Assembly (NCBI GenBank): GCA_002423395.1
Contig: DIVZ01000005.1
Coordinates: 568,428-632,427, forward strand
Length of the DNA: 64,000 nucleotides
Direction: 5' to 3'
From: Eubacteriaceae bacterium UBA6119
GTDB lineage: Bacteria; Bacillota; Clostridia; Eubacteriales; UBA1433
Every line of letters starts with the position of its first letter. Positions within the stretch are counted from its first letter, which is position 1. Made by a program: the position numbers and the translations under genes. This document shows, in pieces, positions 25,398-34,910 of the stretch. The notes under the pieces are model-generated. The model was not told where the DNA came from and did no database searches. It saw only the letters and a program-made list of their open reading frames with translations.

Positions 25398-26540
25398 ATG
25401 TATAATAAAGCAATATCAAAAAAAGTAGTTACCGTAATCTGCGCTGCCGCAATGGTAATAATAATTTTATTAGTATTGATGATATATTCGATATTAAAAG
25501 ACATGAAAATGACAAGACTTTCAATTGCGCTTGACGAAGCTCATGTTCAGGCTGTTACAGAAGCAGGATTTACAAAAGGCGAAGACGGATTTGCATATTA
25601 TAAAAATGATATAATAATGTCTTTTCAGATTAACACAAAGGGCGACAAACAATACGATTTTCCTTATGTATCAATGGTTTTTGCGAATTCAAGCGAGAAT
25701 ATTCAATCAGAAATATTAATATACGATGCTCGTAATAAACTATATAAATACACGCAAGTAGACGCAAGCGGCAAAAAATATGAACTTACTTTAAATGAAA
25801 ATCTGGAAGTATCTGAGGTAAAAGTACCGGGTAAAAACGATCAGACAGATACTTCAAAACACAATGAACTGAGAAACGCAATAATAGACAGGCTGCAAAA
25901 GTTTTATAACACATTCGGATTCAGCGCCGAAAACGCGCTTGGGTTTAACTGTCCGCAGGAAGTAAGCAACGGCGCGGCGGCAAACACTACGTTTGGGATG
26001 GGTTATATTACCAAGTTTTGCACCAAAAGCGATCAAGGATACAAATATTCAAGTCAGGATGAAAAATTGCAGTTGTTGGTATTCCCCGACGGCGGCGAAA
26101 GTTACGACTATCCTTACATGACTGTTATTGATAAAACGCTGAATGTAAACACTACATTTGTGCCGCAGACTAACACAATTTTGTGCAATTACGCGCAGGG
26201 TGAAACGCTTATAAACGTAGCTTATGATATAAAAAGCGAAACAATAGTGTTGTATAAAGAAGGCGGGCTGAACAAAACAGAAAAATACGCAAACGACGCG
26301 GTTACTAAATCAAAAATTAAAAATATTTATGAGACGGAAATAAAGAACATTCAGGATATTTTCAAACTAAGCCCTGACTTGCTGTTAAGACATAATCAGC
26401 CTTTTGATTTCTCAGCTTTGCAACAGCAGAACACAGACACTACAACAGATCAGACCACGACAGACCAAACCACAGATCAAACTACTCAACTGCCCAGCTC
26501 TGTAGAAGAACAAAACAGATTAGACAGTGAAAATCCGTAA
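25398..26540 (+). CDS. Membrane-anchored extracellular protein, unknown function
   Basis: A 380-residue protein with one N-terminal membrane helix (residues 9-31), which leaves the rest outside. Two similar halves are possible: each contains a stretch of strands with a DFPY or YDYPY motif followed by VSMVF or MTVID. The tail (about 345-370) is a low-complexity run of Thr, Asp and Gln built on TTDQ, then an acidic end. No enzymatic motif seen; I do not recognise a family. GAGGG lies six bases before ATG 25398. The TrmH gene follows 28 bases after its stop, so they may be co-transcribed. Confidence 0.75.
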   Translation: MYNKAISKKVVTVICAAAMVIIILLVLMIYSILKDMKMTRLSIALDEAHVQAVTEAGFTKGEDGFAYYKNDIIMSFQINTKGDKQYDFPYVSMVFANSSENIQSEILIYDARNKLYKYTQVDASGKKYELTLNENLEVSEVKVPGKNDQTDTSKHNELRNAIIDRLQKFYNTFGFSAENALGFNCPQEVSNGAAANTTFGMGYITKFCTKSDQGYKYSSQDEKLQLLVFPDGGESYDYPYMTVIDKTLNVNTTFVPQTNTILCNYAQGETLINVAYDIKSETIVLYKEGGLNKTEKYANDAVTKSKIKNIYETEIKNIQDIFKLSPDLLLRHNQPFDFSALQQQNTDTTTDQTTTDQTTDQTTQLPSSVEEQNRLDSENP

Positions 26541-26568
26541 AAGGGTAAAATATTTCATTGAGGTCAGC

Positions 26569-27324
26569 GTGAAAGAAAATATAATAAATTCTTCAAAAAA
26601 CGAACATATAAAATATTTAAGCAAACTTAAAATGAAGAAGTACCGCGACGAGTACGGTCTGTATTTAATTGAAGGCATTAAGATAATACAGGAAGCGCGT
26701 GACGCGGGACAGGAATTAGTATATATAATATACGATGACAGATATAGTTCGAATACAATAGAAGCCAAATACAAGCTGTTTGTAACTAACAGCATTATTA
26801 AAAGCATTTCTTCGCTCGAAAGCCCTCAAGGCATAATAGCCGCTGTAAGAATTAAGAAAAAAGACTATGATATAAACGGCGGAAGATGGGTGTTTCTTGA
26901 CGAGATAAAAGACCCTTCTAACGCAGCCGCAATTGTACGCAGCGCGGATTGTGCCGGATTTGAAGGCGTAGTATTTGCAAATAACAGCGTCGATATATAT
27001 AATGAAAAGTTTTTAAGAGCGGCGATGGGCAGTAATTATCATATTAAACTTATTAATTCGGAAAATACAGAAAATACTCTATCGTATTTTAAAGAACATA
27101 ACTATTATATACTCGGAGCGGATTTGCAGGGATGCGAAAAATGTGAAATAACAAGCGATAGAATTCTTCTTATCATAGGCAACGAGTCAAACGGCATTTC
27201 GGACGATGTATTAAAGCAGTGCCACTGCCTTATAAAAATACCTATTTACGGCAAAGCAGAATCATTAAACGCCTCCTGCGCCGCAAGTGTGCTGATGTAT
27301 AAAATTATCGGATATATTAATTAA
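26569..27324 (+). CDS. TrmH/SpoU-family RNA 2'-O-methyltransferase
   Basis: A 251-residue SPOUT-class enzyme. N-terminal substrate-binding domain: SSKNEHIKYLSKLKMKKYRDEY and LIEGIKII. Catalytic trefoil-knot domain: LDEIKDPSNAAAIVRSAD, LIIGNESNGISDDV and KIPIYGKAESLNASCAASVL, all three SpoU motifs present. Target RNA unknown. I chose GTG 26569, five bases after GAGG, because the family starts close to this KENIINSSKN segment; an in-frame ATG at 26527 would overlap the upstream gene and lacks a ribosome site. Confidence 0.9.
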   Translation: MKENIINSSKNEHIKYLSKLKMKKYRDEYGLYLIEGIKIIQEARDAGQELVYIIYDDRYSSNTIEAKYKLFVTNSIIKSISSLESPQGIIAAVRIKKKDYDINGGRWVFLDEIKDPSNAAAIVRSADCAGFEGVVFANNSVDIYNEKFLRAAMGSNYHIKLINSENTENTLSYFKEHNYYILGADLQGCEKCEITSDRILLIIGNESNGISDDVLKQCHCLIKIPIYGKAESLNASCAASVLMYKIIGYIN

Positions 27325-27338
27325 AATAATAAAAATTT

Positions 27339-27363
27339 AATGCGCTTAAAGCGCATTTTTTTA
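27339..27363 (+). terminator. Terminator after the TrmH-type gene
   Basis: AATGCGC and GCGCATT form the stem around TTAAA, followed by T residues. It insulates the next gene, spoIVA. Confidence 0.75.
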
Positions 27364-27446
27364 TGCAAAAATTATTATTAAACTTGTCATAATTTACCGC
27401 TTTTGTAATAAACATATAACAACAGCAGTATACTGGGGGGTAAGTT

Positions 27447-28907
27447 ATGAATGTTTATCAAGATATAGCGCAAAGGACTAACGGCGACATATATATCGGC
27501 GTTGTTGGACCTGTAAGAACTGGCAAATCTACGTTTATTAAAAAATTTATGGAAACGCTGGTATTGCCCAATATTCAAAATCCGATAAAAAGAGAACGGG
27601 CGCAGGACGAACTCCCTCAAAGCTCTTCGGGCAGAACAATAATGACTGCGGAACCGAAATTCATACCTGCCGAAGCGGTTGAGATAAGTCTTGCAGAAAA
27701 CGCCAAGATGAAAGTGCGCATGATTGACTGTGTAGGATATATTGTAAAAGACGCAATAAGTTTTGAAGAAAACGGCATACCCAGAATGGTTAACACACCG
27801 TGGAGCGCAAGTACTATGCCGTTTGAAAGCGCGGCGGAGATAGGAACAAAAAAAGTAATCTGTGAACACAGTACAATAGGAATACTTGTCACAACAGACG
27901 GAACCATCACGGGCATTGCAAGAGGCAGTTATGAAGATGCGGAAAGAAGAGTAGTCGAAGAGCTTAAAGGCATGGGGAAACCTTTTATAATTTTATTGAA
28001 CAGCACAAACCCGCATGCTCAGGCTACAAATGATTTAGCTCTTGATTTAAACGCAAAATACGGCGTAAGCGTTGTTGTTGCCGACGTTATGAATATGGGC
28101 AGAGATAAATTTGAAGAAATATTTGAAAATCTGCTTAACGAATTCTATGTAACAGCTATTAATTACAGAATGCCCGTGTGGTTTAAAGCAATTCCGTCAA
28201 CATCAAATCTTATGGCATCATATAAAAATATGCTGCTTGGCATAAGCGGCGCAAGCGACAAACTCGGAGCAGTAAAGAAATCACTCGTCAATTTCTCAAG
28301 TGACGACACCGAATTTGAAATAAGGGAAATTTCTACGGGAACAGGGGAAATTTATGTTAACGTGTATCCCAATAAAAAAGTATTTTATGATATGCTGTGC
28401 GATATATCGGCAGAGAAGATAATAGATGATCTGGCTGTTGTAGAGTACATTAGCGCAATGGCGGAGATAAGAAGGGAATACGAAGTTATAAAAGACGCCC
28501 TTAACAGCGCAAAGGCTACAGGATACGGCGTAGTGCTTCCCAAAAGCGATGACATTACCACAAAAGCGCCGCAGAAAGTGTTTAAGTCTAACAGGTACGG
28601 CCTTAACATTGTCGCTAAAGCTCCCACTATGCATATAATATCCGCGGATGTTTACGCGCAAGTCTCACCTGTAATAGGCACGGATGAGAGCAGCATACCA
28701 ATAATTGAGGAAATGATTAAAAAATATGAAGATAATCCCGAAACGCTGTGGAATATGGAGGTGTTCGGTAAAACTTTGGGGGCGATGATTGAAGACAATA
28801 TATACGCAAAAATGTTTAATCTGTCTCCAAAGAACAAGAAAAAAATACAGGTTGCCGTAAATAGGGCTGCAAACGGAGAAAGCGGTTTAATGCTTATCGT
28901 ATTATAA
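27447..28907 (+). CDS. spoIVA: Stage IV sporulation protein A (coat basement ATPase)
   Basis: A 486-residue cytoskeletal ATPase, near the usual length of 492. It polymerises on the forespore surface and is the base for the spore coat. N-terminal GTPase-like domain with Walker A GPVRTGKST (residues 21-29) and the conserved start QDIAQRTNGDIYIGVVG; a middle domain; and a C-terminal region ending KMFNLSPKNKKKIQVAVNRA and a hydrophobic tail used for membrane targeting. GGGGGG is six bases before the ATG. SpoIVA is made under SigE in known species; I could not convincingly place a SigE box in the 80 bases upstream. Confidence 0.97.
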   Translation: MNVYQDIAQRTNGDIYIGVVGPVRTGKSTFIKKFMETLVLPNIQNPIKRERAQDELPQSSSGRTIMTAEPKFIPAEAVEISLAENAKMKVRMIDCVGYIVKDAISFEENGIPRMVNTPWSASTMPFESAAEIGTKKVICEHSTIGILVTTDGTITGIARGSYEDAERRVVEELKGMGKPFIILLNSTNPHAQATNDLALDLNAKYGVSVVVADVMNMGRDKFEEIFENLLNEFYVTAINYRMPVWFKAIPSTSNLMASYKNMLLGISGASDKLGAVKKSLVNFSSDDTEFEIREISTGTGEIYVNVYPNKKVFYDMLCDISAEKIIDDLAVVEYISAMAEIRREYEVIKDALNSAKATGYGVVLPKSDDITTKAPQKVFKSNRYGLNIVAKAPTMHIISADVYAQVSPVIGTDESSIPIIEEMIKKYEDNPETLWNMEVFGKTLGAMIEDNIYAKMFNLSPKNKKKIQVAVNRAANGESGLMLIVL

Positions 28908-28909
28908 AT

Positions 28910-28950
28910 GCAATAAAAAAATCCCTCTGTAAATGAGGGATTTTTATTGC
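28910..28950. terminator. Bidirectional terminator between spoIVA and leuS
   Basis: A long stem pairs GCAATAAAAA and ATCCCTC with GAGGGAT and TTTTTATTGC around a seven-base loop. Both strands end in T runs, so it serves the convergent genes. Confidence 0.9.
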
Positions 28951-31365
28951 CTATTTTACTACTATTGTATAAATTTTACCTGGAACATAAATTTCTTTAA
29001 CAACGGTTTTGCCTTCCAGAAACGCAGATATATTTTTATTCTCAATTATTATCTGTTTAATTTCTTCCTGCGTTGCGTCTTTGTCTGCGTCTATGACGCC
29101 TCTTAGTTTGCCGTTAATCTGAACGGGTATTTGTATTACATCGTCAATAAGTTTCGCTTCGTCGTATTTCGGCCAGGGTGCGTTATGCAAATACCCTTTA
29201 AAACCAAGGTTTTTCCAGATTTCTTCCGTAATATGAGGAGCGGAAGGATTTAAAAGCATTAAGAATGTTTTTATTTCAGCTTTGTTTATTTGATTTTTAT
29301 TATAAAAATCATTTACAAGCGACATTAATGTGGCGATTGCGGTATTGGCTTTTAAATTTTCGTAATCATATGTTACTTTCTGTATAGCCTTATGCATAGC
29401 GGTCATCATGTCCTGTGAATATTCGTCTCCGCCTGCAACAAATTCCTGCATTCTGTATACTCTGTCTAAAAATCTTTTTACTCCTTTAACTCCGTTCATA
29501 GACCACGGAGCTGCTTTCTCAAAATCGCCGATAAACATTTCATAAGTTCTAAGCGTATCCGCGCCATATTCTAAAACAATTTCGTCGGGGTTTATAACGT
29601 TTCCGCGCGATTTGCTCATTTTTTCATTATTTTCTCCAAGTATCATACCGTGCGATGTGCGCTTTGCATAAGGCTCGCTTGTATTTACATAACCTTTATC
29701 GTATAGGAATTTATGCCAAAACCTCGAATAAAGCAGATGAAGGGTTGTGTGCTCCATACCGCCGTTATACCAGTCAACTGGCATCCAGTAATTCATGGCT
29801 TCATCCGACGCCATTGCTTCATCGTTATCGGGATCAATATATCTTATAAAATACCAGCTTGAGCCCGCCCATTGAGGCATTGTATCGGTTTCTCTTTCGG
29901 CTGCTCCGCCGCATTTGGGGCAGGTGGTATTAATCCAGTCTTTTAAATTGGCAAGGGGAGACTCGCCGCTTTCGGTGGGGATGAAGTTATCTGTGTGCGG
30001 AAGCAACAGGGGAAGTTCCGACTCATCGATTGGCACCCAGCCGCACTTTTCGCAGTATACAAGCGGTATAGGTTCGCCCCAGTAACGCTGGCGGGAAAAT
30101 ACCCAGTCGCGCAGCTTAAAGTTTACTCGCTTTTTGCCAAGATTTTTCTCTTCAAGCCAGGCAATCATTTTGGCAATAGCTTCGTCAACTGAAAGACCGT
30201 TCAACATCCCCGAGTTTACAAGAACGCCTTTTTCGCAGTCCGTATACGCGCCGACTGCAACATCTCCGCCCTTTACGACTTCAATTATAGGAAGATTAAA
30301 CGCTTTGGCAAAATCCCAGTCGCGCTCGTCGTGACCCGGAACCGCCATAATCGCGCCTGTTCCGTAAGACATTAATACATAGTCAGAAATGTATATCGGT
30401 ATGATTTTATTGTTGGCGGGGTTTACCGCGTTTAATCCTTCAAGCTTAACGCCCGTTTTGTCTTTTGCCATTTCCGTGCGTTCAAAATCTGATTTTTTCT
30501 CTGTTGCCGCACGGTAGGCGTTAACTTCTTCAAAATTTTTAATATAATCTTTATATTTGTCTACAAAAGGATGTTCGGGAGAGATTACCATATATGTTGC
30601 GCCGAACATTGTATCGGGGCGGGTAGTGTATACACTAAGCGCGTCATTATGACCGTTTAAATGAAAATCAACATCCGCGCCTTCGCTTCTGCCTATCCAG
30701 TTGGATTGCTGAGTTTTTACTCTTTCTATAAAATTAACGTTATCCAAATCGTCTAAAAGCCTTTGAGCGTATTCGGTTATTTTAAGCATCCATTGGTTTT
30801 TTGTTTTTCTTATTACTTCTCCGCCGCAGCGTTCGCATACGCCGTTTACTACTTCCTCATTGGCAAGACCGACTTTGCAGCTCGTGCAGAAATTTATCGG
30901 GAATTCCTTTTTATACGCAAGACCAGCTTTAAAGAGCTGTAGGAAAATCCACTGCGTCCACTTGTAATATCCCGGATCAGTTGTGTTAACTTCCCTCGAC
31001 CAGTCAAACGAATAGCCGAGCGATTTTAACTGCTGTTTAAAATGCTCTATGTTATTCTTTGTAATAATCGCGGGGTGAATGCCCGTTTTTATTGCGTAAT
31101 TTTCCGTAGGAAGTCCAAATGCGTCCCAGCCTATAGGAAACAGCACATTATGCCCCTGCATTCGCTTCATTCTTGATACTATATCAAGAGCCGTATAAGG
31201 ACGGGGATGACCTACATGAAGTCCCTGACCTGAAGGGTAGGGGAACTCTATAAGATAATACGCTTTGGGTTTTTCGCTTCCGGTTTCCGCCTTGAAACAC
31301 TGAACGTCATCCCAGATTTCCTGCCATTTTTTTTCAATCGCTTTAAAATCGTATGCTTTTGCCAA
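28951..31365 (-). CDS. leuS: Leucyl-tRNA synthetase
   Basis: An 804-residue class I synthetase. HIGH motif in PYPSGQGLHVGHPRPYT, KMSKS motif in NNEKMSKSRGNVINPDE, the editing domain (about residues 220-410, with YTTRPDTMFGATYM and MAVPGHDERDWDFAK), and zinc-type cysteines CTSCKVGLANEE and CEKCGW. ATG at 31365 sits after a T-box leader, so expression should rise when uncharged tRNA-Leu builds up. Confidence 0.97.
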   Translation of the reverse strand: MAKAYDFKAIEKKWQEIWDDVQCFKAETGSEKPKAYYLIEFPYPSGQGLHVGHPRPYTALDIVSRMKRMQGHNVLFPIGWDAFGLPTENYAIKTGIHPAIITKNNIEHFKQQLKSLGYSFDWSREVNTTDPGYYKWTQWIFLQLFKAGLAYKKEFPINFCTSCKVGLANEEVVNGVCERCGGEVIRKTKNQWMLKITEYAQRLLDDLDNVNFIERVKTQQSNWIGRSEGADVDFHLNGHNDALSVYTTRPDTMFGATYMVISPEHPFVDKYKDYIKNFEEVNAYRAATEKKSDFERTEMAKDKTGVKLEGLNAVNPANNKIIPIYISDYVLMSYGTGAIMAVPGHDERDWDFAKAFNLPIIEVVKGGDVAVGAYTDCEKGVLVNSGMLNGLSVDEAIAKMIAWLEEKNLGKKRVNFKLRDWVFSRQRYWGEPIPLVYCEKCGWVPIDESELPLLLPHTDNFIPTESGESPLANLKDWINTTCPKCGGAAERETDTMPQWAGSSWYFIRYIDPDNDEAMASDEAMNYWMPVDWYNGGMEHTTLHLLYSRFWHKFLYDKGYVNTSEPYAKRTSHGMILGENNEKMSKSRGNVINPDEIVLEYGADTLRTYEMFIGDFEKAAPWSMNGVKGVKRFLDRVYRMQEFVAGGDEYSQDMMTAMHKAIQKVTYDYENLKANTAIATLMSLVNDFYNKNQINKAEIKTFLMLLNPSAPHITEEIWKNLGFKGYLHNAPWPKYDEAKLIDDVIQIPVQINGKLRGVIDADKDATQEEIKQIIIENKNISAFLEGKTVVKEIYVPGKIYTIVVK

Positions 31366-31390
31366 TTGTTTTTTCTCCTTTGCATATATA

Positions 31391-31425
31391 AAAAAAGTCC
31401 CTTATATTATTGTAATATAAGGGAC
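31391..31425 (-). terminator. T-box terminator hairpin of leuS
   Basis: On the minus strand GTCCCTTATATTA pairs with TAATATAAGGGAC and is followed by six Ts. It competes with the antiterminator that contains the T-box sequence. Confidence 0.9.
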
Positions 31426-31590
31426 GACATTAAGCCGCGGTACCACCCTTTTTGGTTTTTATAAAAAACCCGCTTTAAAGGTATTGCGCTTTTTTACAGG
31501 TGAGTTCATATCTTGTCCTTAACGGCTTTCAGCGTCCGCCGTCTCTCTGAAAGGTTACTTAATATTAATACTCCTGTACGCACTGACAAT
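31391..31590 (-). promoter_or_regulatory. T-box leader of leuS
   Basis: The highly conserved T-box sequence reads AGGGTGGTACCGCGGCT on the minus strand (31433-31449). Upstream, CAGAGAGACGGCGG and GCTGAAAGCCG match the distal Stem I of this riboswitch. The specifier is probably CTC at 31504-31502, in the segment ATATGAACTCACC, a leucine codon in line with the downstream gene. The terminator hairpin follows the T-box. Confidence 0.92.
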
Positions 31591-31596
31591 AAATTT

Positions 31597-31624
31597 ATTA
31601 TAATAGAGTATTATTTATTGTCAA
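31597..31624 (-). promoter_or_regulatory. Promoter of the leuS leader
   Basis: A consensus TTGACA, 16 bases, and a perfect TATAAT on the minus strand, directly before the T-box leader. Confidence 0.8.
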
Positions 31625-31676
31625 TATTTTCTTTCATTTTTTTATATTATATGCGTTTTTTGTATTTTTGCAAATT

Positions 31677-32753
31677 TTATTTATATTCTATGGCTTTTTC
31701 TTCGCCTGTAAGAACTCTTATAGCGCCTTGAGCTAAAGCTATCATTTCATCTTCACCCGGATAGAAGCGGATTTCGCCTAAGAATGAAATTCTGTCTTTA
31801 ATCCAGCCCATGAGCATTTTGTCATACGCAAGACCGCCCGTAATGCATATAGCGTCTATTTTGCCCTCAAGAACAGTTGCAGCTGCTCCCACTTCTTTTG
31901 CTACCTGGTAAGCCATTGCTCTGTAAATAAGTTCAGCTTCTTTATCGCCTTCGGTAACTCTTTTACTTACTTCTCTTCCGTCGCTTGTGTTAAGATACGC
32001 AACCATGCCGCCTTTGCGGAAAAGAAGAGTTTTGAGTTCGTCTTTTGAATATTTGCCGGAAAAACAAAGATCAACAAGCTGTCCTGCGGGAAGCGTGCCT
32101 GCTCTTTCGGGAGTGAGAGGGCCTTCGCCGTTTAATGCGTTGTTAACATCTATTATCTTGCCGTTTTTATGAACGCCAACCGAAATGCCGCCGCCCATAT
32201 GAACTACAATCAAGTTTAATTCTTCGTATTTTTTGCCCATTTCTTTTGCCGCTCTTTTAGCTATAGCTTTTTGGTTAAGAGCGTGGAATGCGCTTATTCT
32301 GGGAATTAACGGTGATCCTGATATTCTTGCGAGATCTTCCATTTCATCTACAACAGGCGGATCGACTATAAATGAAGGCGCGTTGTTTTTTGACGCTATT
32401 TCACTTGCTATTATTGCACCCAGGTTAGAAGCGTGCTGTCCTCTTTCGCCGACTTTTAATTCGTCGATCATAAGCTGATTTACAGCATATGTGCCGCCGA
32501 TAATAGGCTTTAACATTCCGCCTCTTGCAACGACAGCATCAAGGCTTTCAATCTTTATGCCCGATTCAATAACAGCATCAGTTATAACTTCTTTTCTGAA
32601 ATCAAGCTGGTCTATTATTGCAGGATATTTAGCTATTTCTTCGCTTGAGTGTCTTAATGTTTTTTCCATTAATTGCTTTTCATTGTCATAAACTGCTATT
32701 TTTGTTGAAGTGGAACCCGGGTTTATTGAAAGTATTCTGTATACGTCTTTCAT
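31677..32753 (-). CDS. buk: Butyrate kinase
   Basis: A 358-residue acetokinase-family enzyme that converts butyryl phosphate and ADP to butyrate and ATP, the last step of butyrate formation. Conserved parts: ILSINPGSTSTKIAVYDN (phosphate loop), VARGGMLKPI, LIVVHMGGGISVGVHKNG and ITGGLAYDK. Some relatives prefer branched-chain acyl phosphates, so the physiological acid is inferred. The start ATG 32753 follows AGGAGA; the frame reaches further back without a ribosome site. It follows ptb by 25 bases. Confidence 0.93.
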   Translation of the reverse strand: MKDVYRILSINPGSTSTKIAVYDNEKQLMEKTLRHSSEEIAKYPAIIDQLDFRKEVITDAVIESGIKIESLDAVVARGGMLKPIIGGTYAVNQLMIDELKVGERGQHASNLGAIIASEIASKNNAPSFIVDPPVVDEMEDLARISGSPLIPRISAFHALNQKAIAKRAAKEMGKKYEELNLIVVHMGGGISVGVHKNGKIIDVNNALNGEGPLTPERAGTLPAGQLVDLCFSGKYSKDELKTLLFRKGGMVAYLNTSDGREVSKRVTEGDKEAELIYRAMAYQVAKEVGAAATVLEGKIDAICITGGLAYDKMLMGWIKDRISFLGEIRFYPGEDEMIALAQGAIRVLTGEEKAIEYK

Positions 32754-32778
32754 AATTATATCTCCTGTATTAAATATA

Positions 32779-33678
32779 TTATTTATTAGAAGCAACTGCA
32801 GCGCAAGCTATTGAGCGGAGTTTGGATGCGGGACTGTCTGAACGGCTTGTAAGAACTATGGGAGCCGCCGCGCCTGCGAGAATGCCTGCCAGACTGCATC
32901 CGCCTAAGAATGAGCAGGCTTTATATAATGCGTTGCCTGTCTCAATGTTTGGAACAAGCAGAATATCAGCTTTTCCCGCAACAGGAGAAATTACTCCCTT
33001 ATGTTTTGCGGCTTCTTCGCTTACTGCGTTGTCAAGCGCCAGCGGTCCGTCTACTATGCAGTTTTTAATCTGTCCTCTCTGACTCATAAGAGCAAGAGCT
33101 GCCGCGTCAAGCGTTGCAGGCATATCGGGGTTAACTACTTCTACCGCAGTAATGCATGCTACTTTAGGCGTGTCGATACCGAGCGAACGCGCAACTTTAA
33201 CGGCATTGTTTATAAGATCAACTTTTTGTTTTAAATCGGGATACATTACCATCGCCGCATCTGTTAAAAAGAAAAACCTGTCATAAGCGGGGGATTGGAT
33301 AATGCCGATATGGCTTAAAAGACTGCCTGTTCTAAGACCCCATTCTTTGTTTAGAACAGCTTTTAGAAGAGTTGCTGTTCCCAGCAAACCTTTCATTAAA
33401 ACGTCCGCTTTTCCTTCGCTTACCATTTTAACCGCAATTTCAGCAGATGTCGCAAGGTCGGGTGAGGGTATAATTTCAGTTTTTGCAAGAGCAGTAAGGT
33501 TGTTATCTTTGATTAAGGATTCAATTTTCGCCTTATCTCCAACTAATACAGGCGCTGCTACACCCAATGCTGCCGCTTCATTTACAGCTTGTAAAACATC
33601 TAAATCTTCCGCTGCGGCAACCGCAAAACGTTTAGGCGCGCCTTGCTGCGCTTTTTTGATAATTTCTTCAAAATTCAT
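32779..33678 (-). CDS. ptb: Phosphate butyryltransferase
   Basis: A 299-residue enzyme of the phosphotransacetylase family that makes butyryl phosphate from butyryl-CoA. Seen: VLMKGLLGTATLLKAVLNKE, SHIGIIQSPAYDRFFFLTDAA and the glycine-rich loop near the end. Start ATG 33678 with AAGGAGG nine bases upstream. Together with buk it makes one ATP per butyrate, giving the ptb-buk route rather than the butyryl-CoA:acetate transferase route. Confidence 0.92.
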   Translation of the reverse strand: MNFEEIIKKAQQGAPKRFAVAAAEDLDVLQAVNEAAALGVAAPVLVGDKAKIESLIKDNNLTALAKTEIIPSPDLATSAEIAVKMVSEGKADVLMKGLLGTATLLKAVLNKEWGLRTGSLLSHIGIIQSPAYDRFFFLTDAAMVMYPDLKQKVDLINNAVKVARSLGIDTPKVACITAVEVVNPDMPATLDAAALALMSQRGQIKNCIVDGPLALDNAVSEEAAKHKGVISPVAGKADILLVPNIETGNALYKACSFLGGCSLAGILAGAAAPIVLTSRSDSPASKLRSIACAAVASNK

Positions 33679-33872
33679 TTTTTCATGCCTCCTTGATAAT
33701 AACAAATAAAAAATATTAAGCGATATTTAATAAAGAATAAAATAAGTTTGTTAAATGATTGTCATATTGTTGTAATTATACTATAAATGAAATAATTGTA
33801 TAATTCAATAATTTTTTTGAAATACAGGAAATAGTAATCGATTAATATTTAAAAAACACATAAATAACTGAG

Positions 33873-34334
33873 TTATTTGATAAGTACTCGCAAAGTATTT
33901 ATCTGCCATTTGCGTTCTTGCTTGACTGAAAAATTATCTTCGGTATATTTTATATTAATTGCTTTAATTGCGTAATCAGACGCAACTATTGCGTGATCTT
34001 TCATATGAGCCGTCGCAACTGCGTGACCGGCAACTCTGAGAGCTGCTTTTGTGAGCTTGTCTTCGCTTTTTTTGGCAAGTTCATGAACTTTAAACACGGC
34101 TTTGCGAACATCGCCTACGCTTGCGCCGCCGTTCTGCCAATTTTCATTTACAGCAAAACCAGCAAGAACAATTTCATCTGCCTAATAATCGTATTGAGCA
34201 AAATCAAGTATGTGCTTTGCTAGAATTACCGACCATTTTGCAAGCGCAGCCTGATTTGCTTTATCGCATAAATCATCTAGTTTTTTTCTAAGTCGGGGGA
34301 TATCGTCAATTTTAAGTTTAACATCTGAAGGCAT
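33873..34334 (-). pseudogene. Imm-5-like protein gene with one in-frame amber codon
   Basis: From ATG 34334 (AAAGGA upstream) to the stop at 33873 the frame is continuous over 154 codons, except for one TAG at 34184-34182 (codon 51). Before it the product reads MPSDVKLKIDDIPRLRKK, after it ADEIVLAGFAVNENWQNGGA, then ALRVAGHAVATAHMKDHAIV. The His/Ala-rich repeat AGHAVATAHMxDHA is the mark of the family annotated as Imm-5-like putative immunity protein. No frameshift is seen, so the loss is a single substitution. The downstream part has an ATG at 34097 that could give a 74-residue fragment, but without a convincing ribosome site. Confidence 0.75.
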
Positions 34335-34356
34335 ATCGTTATAATCCTTTTATAAA

Positions 34357-34902
34357 TTATAATTCCATAGTGATTTCTTGTTTTGAAATAAGCGGGGAAA
34401 TAAAAGTGAATATGTCGCACTGAGCAAGATAATAATCGTTTTTAGCTTTTTGCTTTTTTGTGATATCAAGGGTGAAGAAAATTTCCTGTTCGGAAAAATT
34501 ATCCGAAAGACACTGCAAAATAATAAATTCGTTATAAGACTGCAGATAAGAAAGTATAAGACCGTTCATATAAGGAATTATTTTTTCGCGGTTGAATTTA
34601 TCGAATGTTTGTACTTTAGCTAAATTTAATTTTATAACTTTCGGAGGTTTTTCTTTTGTGACTATTGTAAGATTATCATTGCCTGCGTATAATGCGCACG
34701 GCGTGAGATCTTTTACATGGTCTATTCCTTGAAGGTAGTTACACAAAATGACGCAATAGGCATTGTAAAGCTCTAGCATATTGTAATATTTTTTTCGTGC
34801 TCTTACGGCGCGCTGTTTCTCACTGAGTAAATATGATAATACAGCGGCGGCTATTAAAACTGCTATTATTAAGCATATGATGATTATATAAAACGTATCC
34901 AT
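34357..34902 (-). CDS. Anchored protein of unknown function, paralogue A
   Basis: A 181-residue protein with one N-terminal membrane helix (residues 4-27), then a basic helix and a cytoplasmic or external domain of about 140 residues. It shares a clear pattern with the protein at 49652-50188: Cys and Tyr in the helix after the span, TPC then YA, IVT-E--PK-I-L-L-KVQ-F-KFNR, YYL-QC-IF-F and the end QE-T--L. I do not recognise the family, and no enzymatic motif is visible. A TATAAT lies only nine bases before the ATG, so the mRNA is probably leaderless. Confidence 0.75.
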   Translation of the reverse strand: MDTFYIIIICLIIAVLIAAAVLSYLLSEKQRAVRARKKYYNMLELYNAYCVILCNYLQGIDHVKDLTPCALYAGNDNLTIVTKEKPPKVIKLNLAKVQTFDKFNREKIIPYMNGLILSYLQSYNEFIILQCLSDNFSEQEIFFTLDITKKQKAKNDYYLAQCDIFTFISPLISKQEITMEL

Positions 34903-34910
34903 ATGCGTAT

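Noticed and set aside
27365..27446. SigE promoter of spoIIVA-type before spoIVA
   Set aside because: CATATAAC resembles a SigE -10, but no -35 element lies at the required 14-15 bases, so I do not claim it.
34182..34184. TAG recoded as pyrrolysine or other amino acid
   Set aside because: No downstream insertion element is visible, and TAG is used as an ordinary stop in this window (for example livM at 22773-22775).
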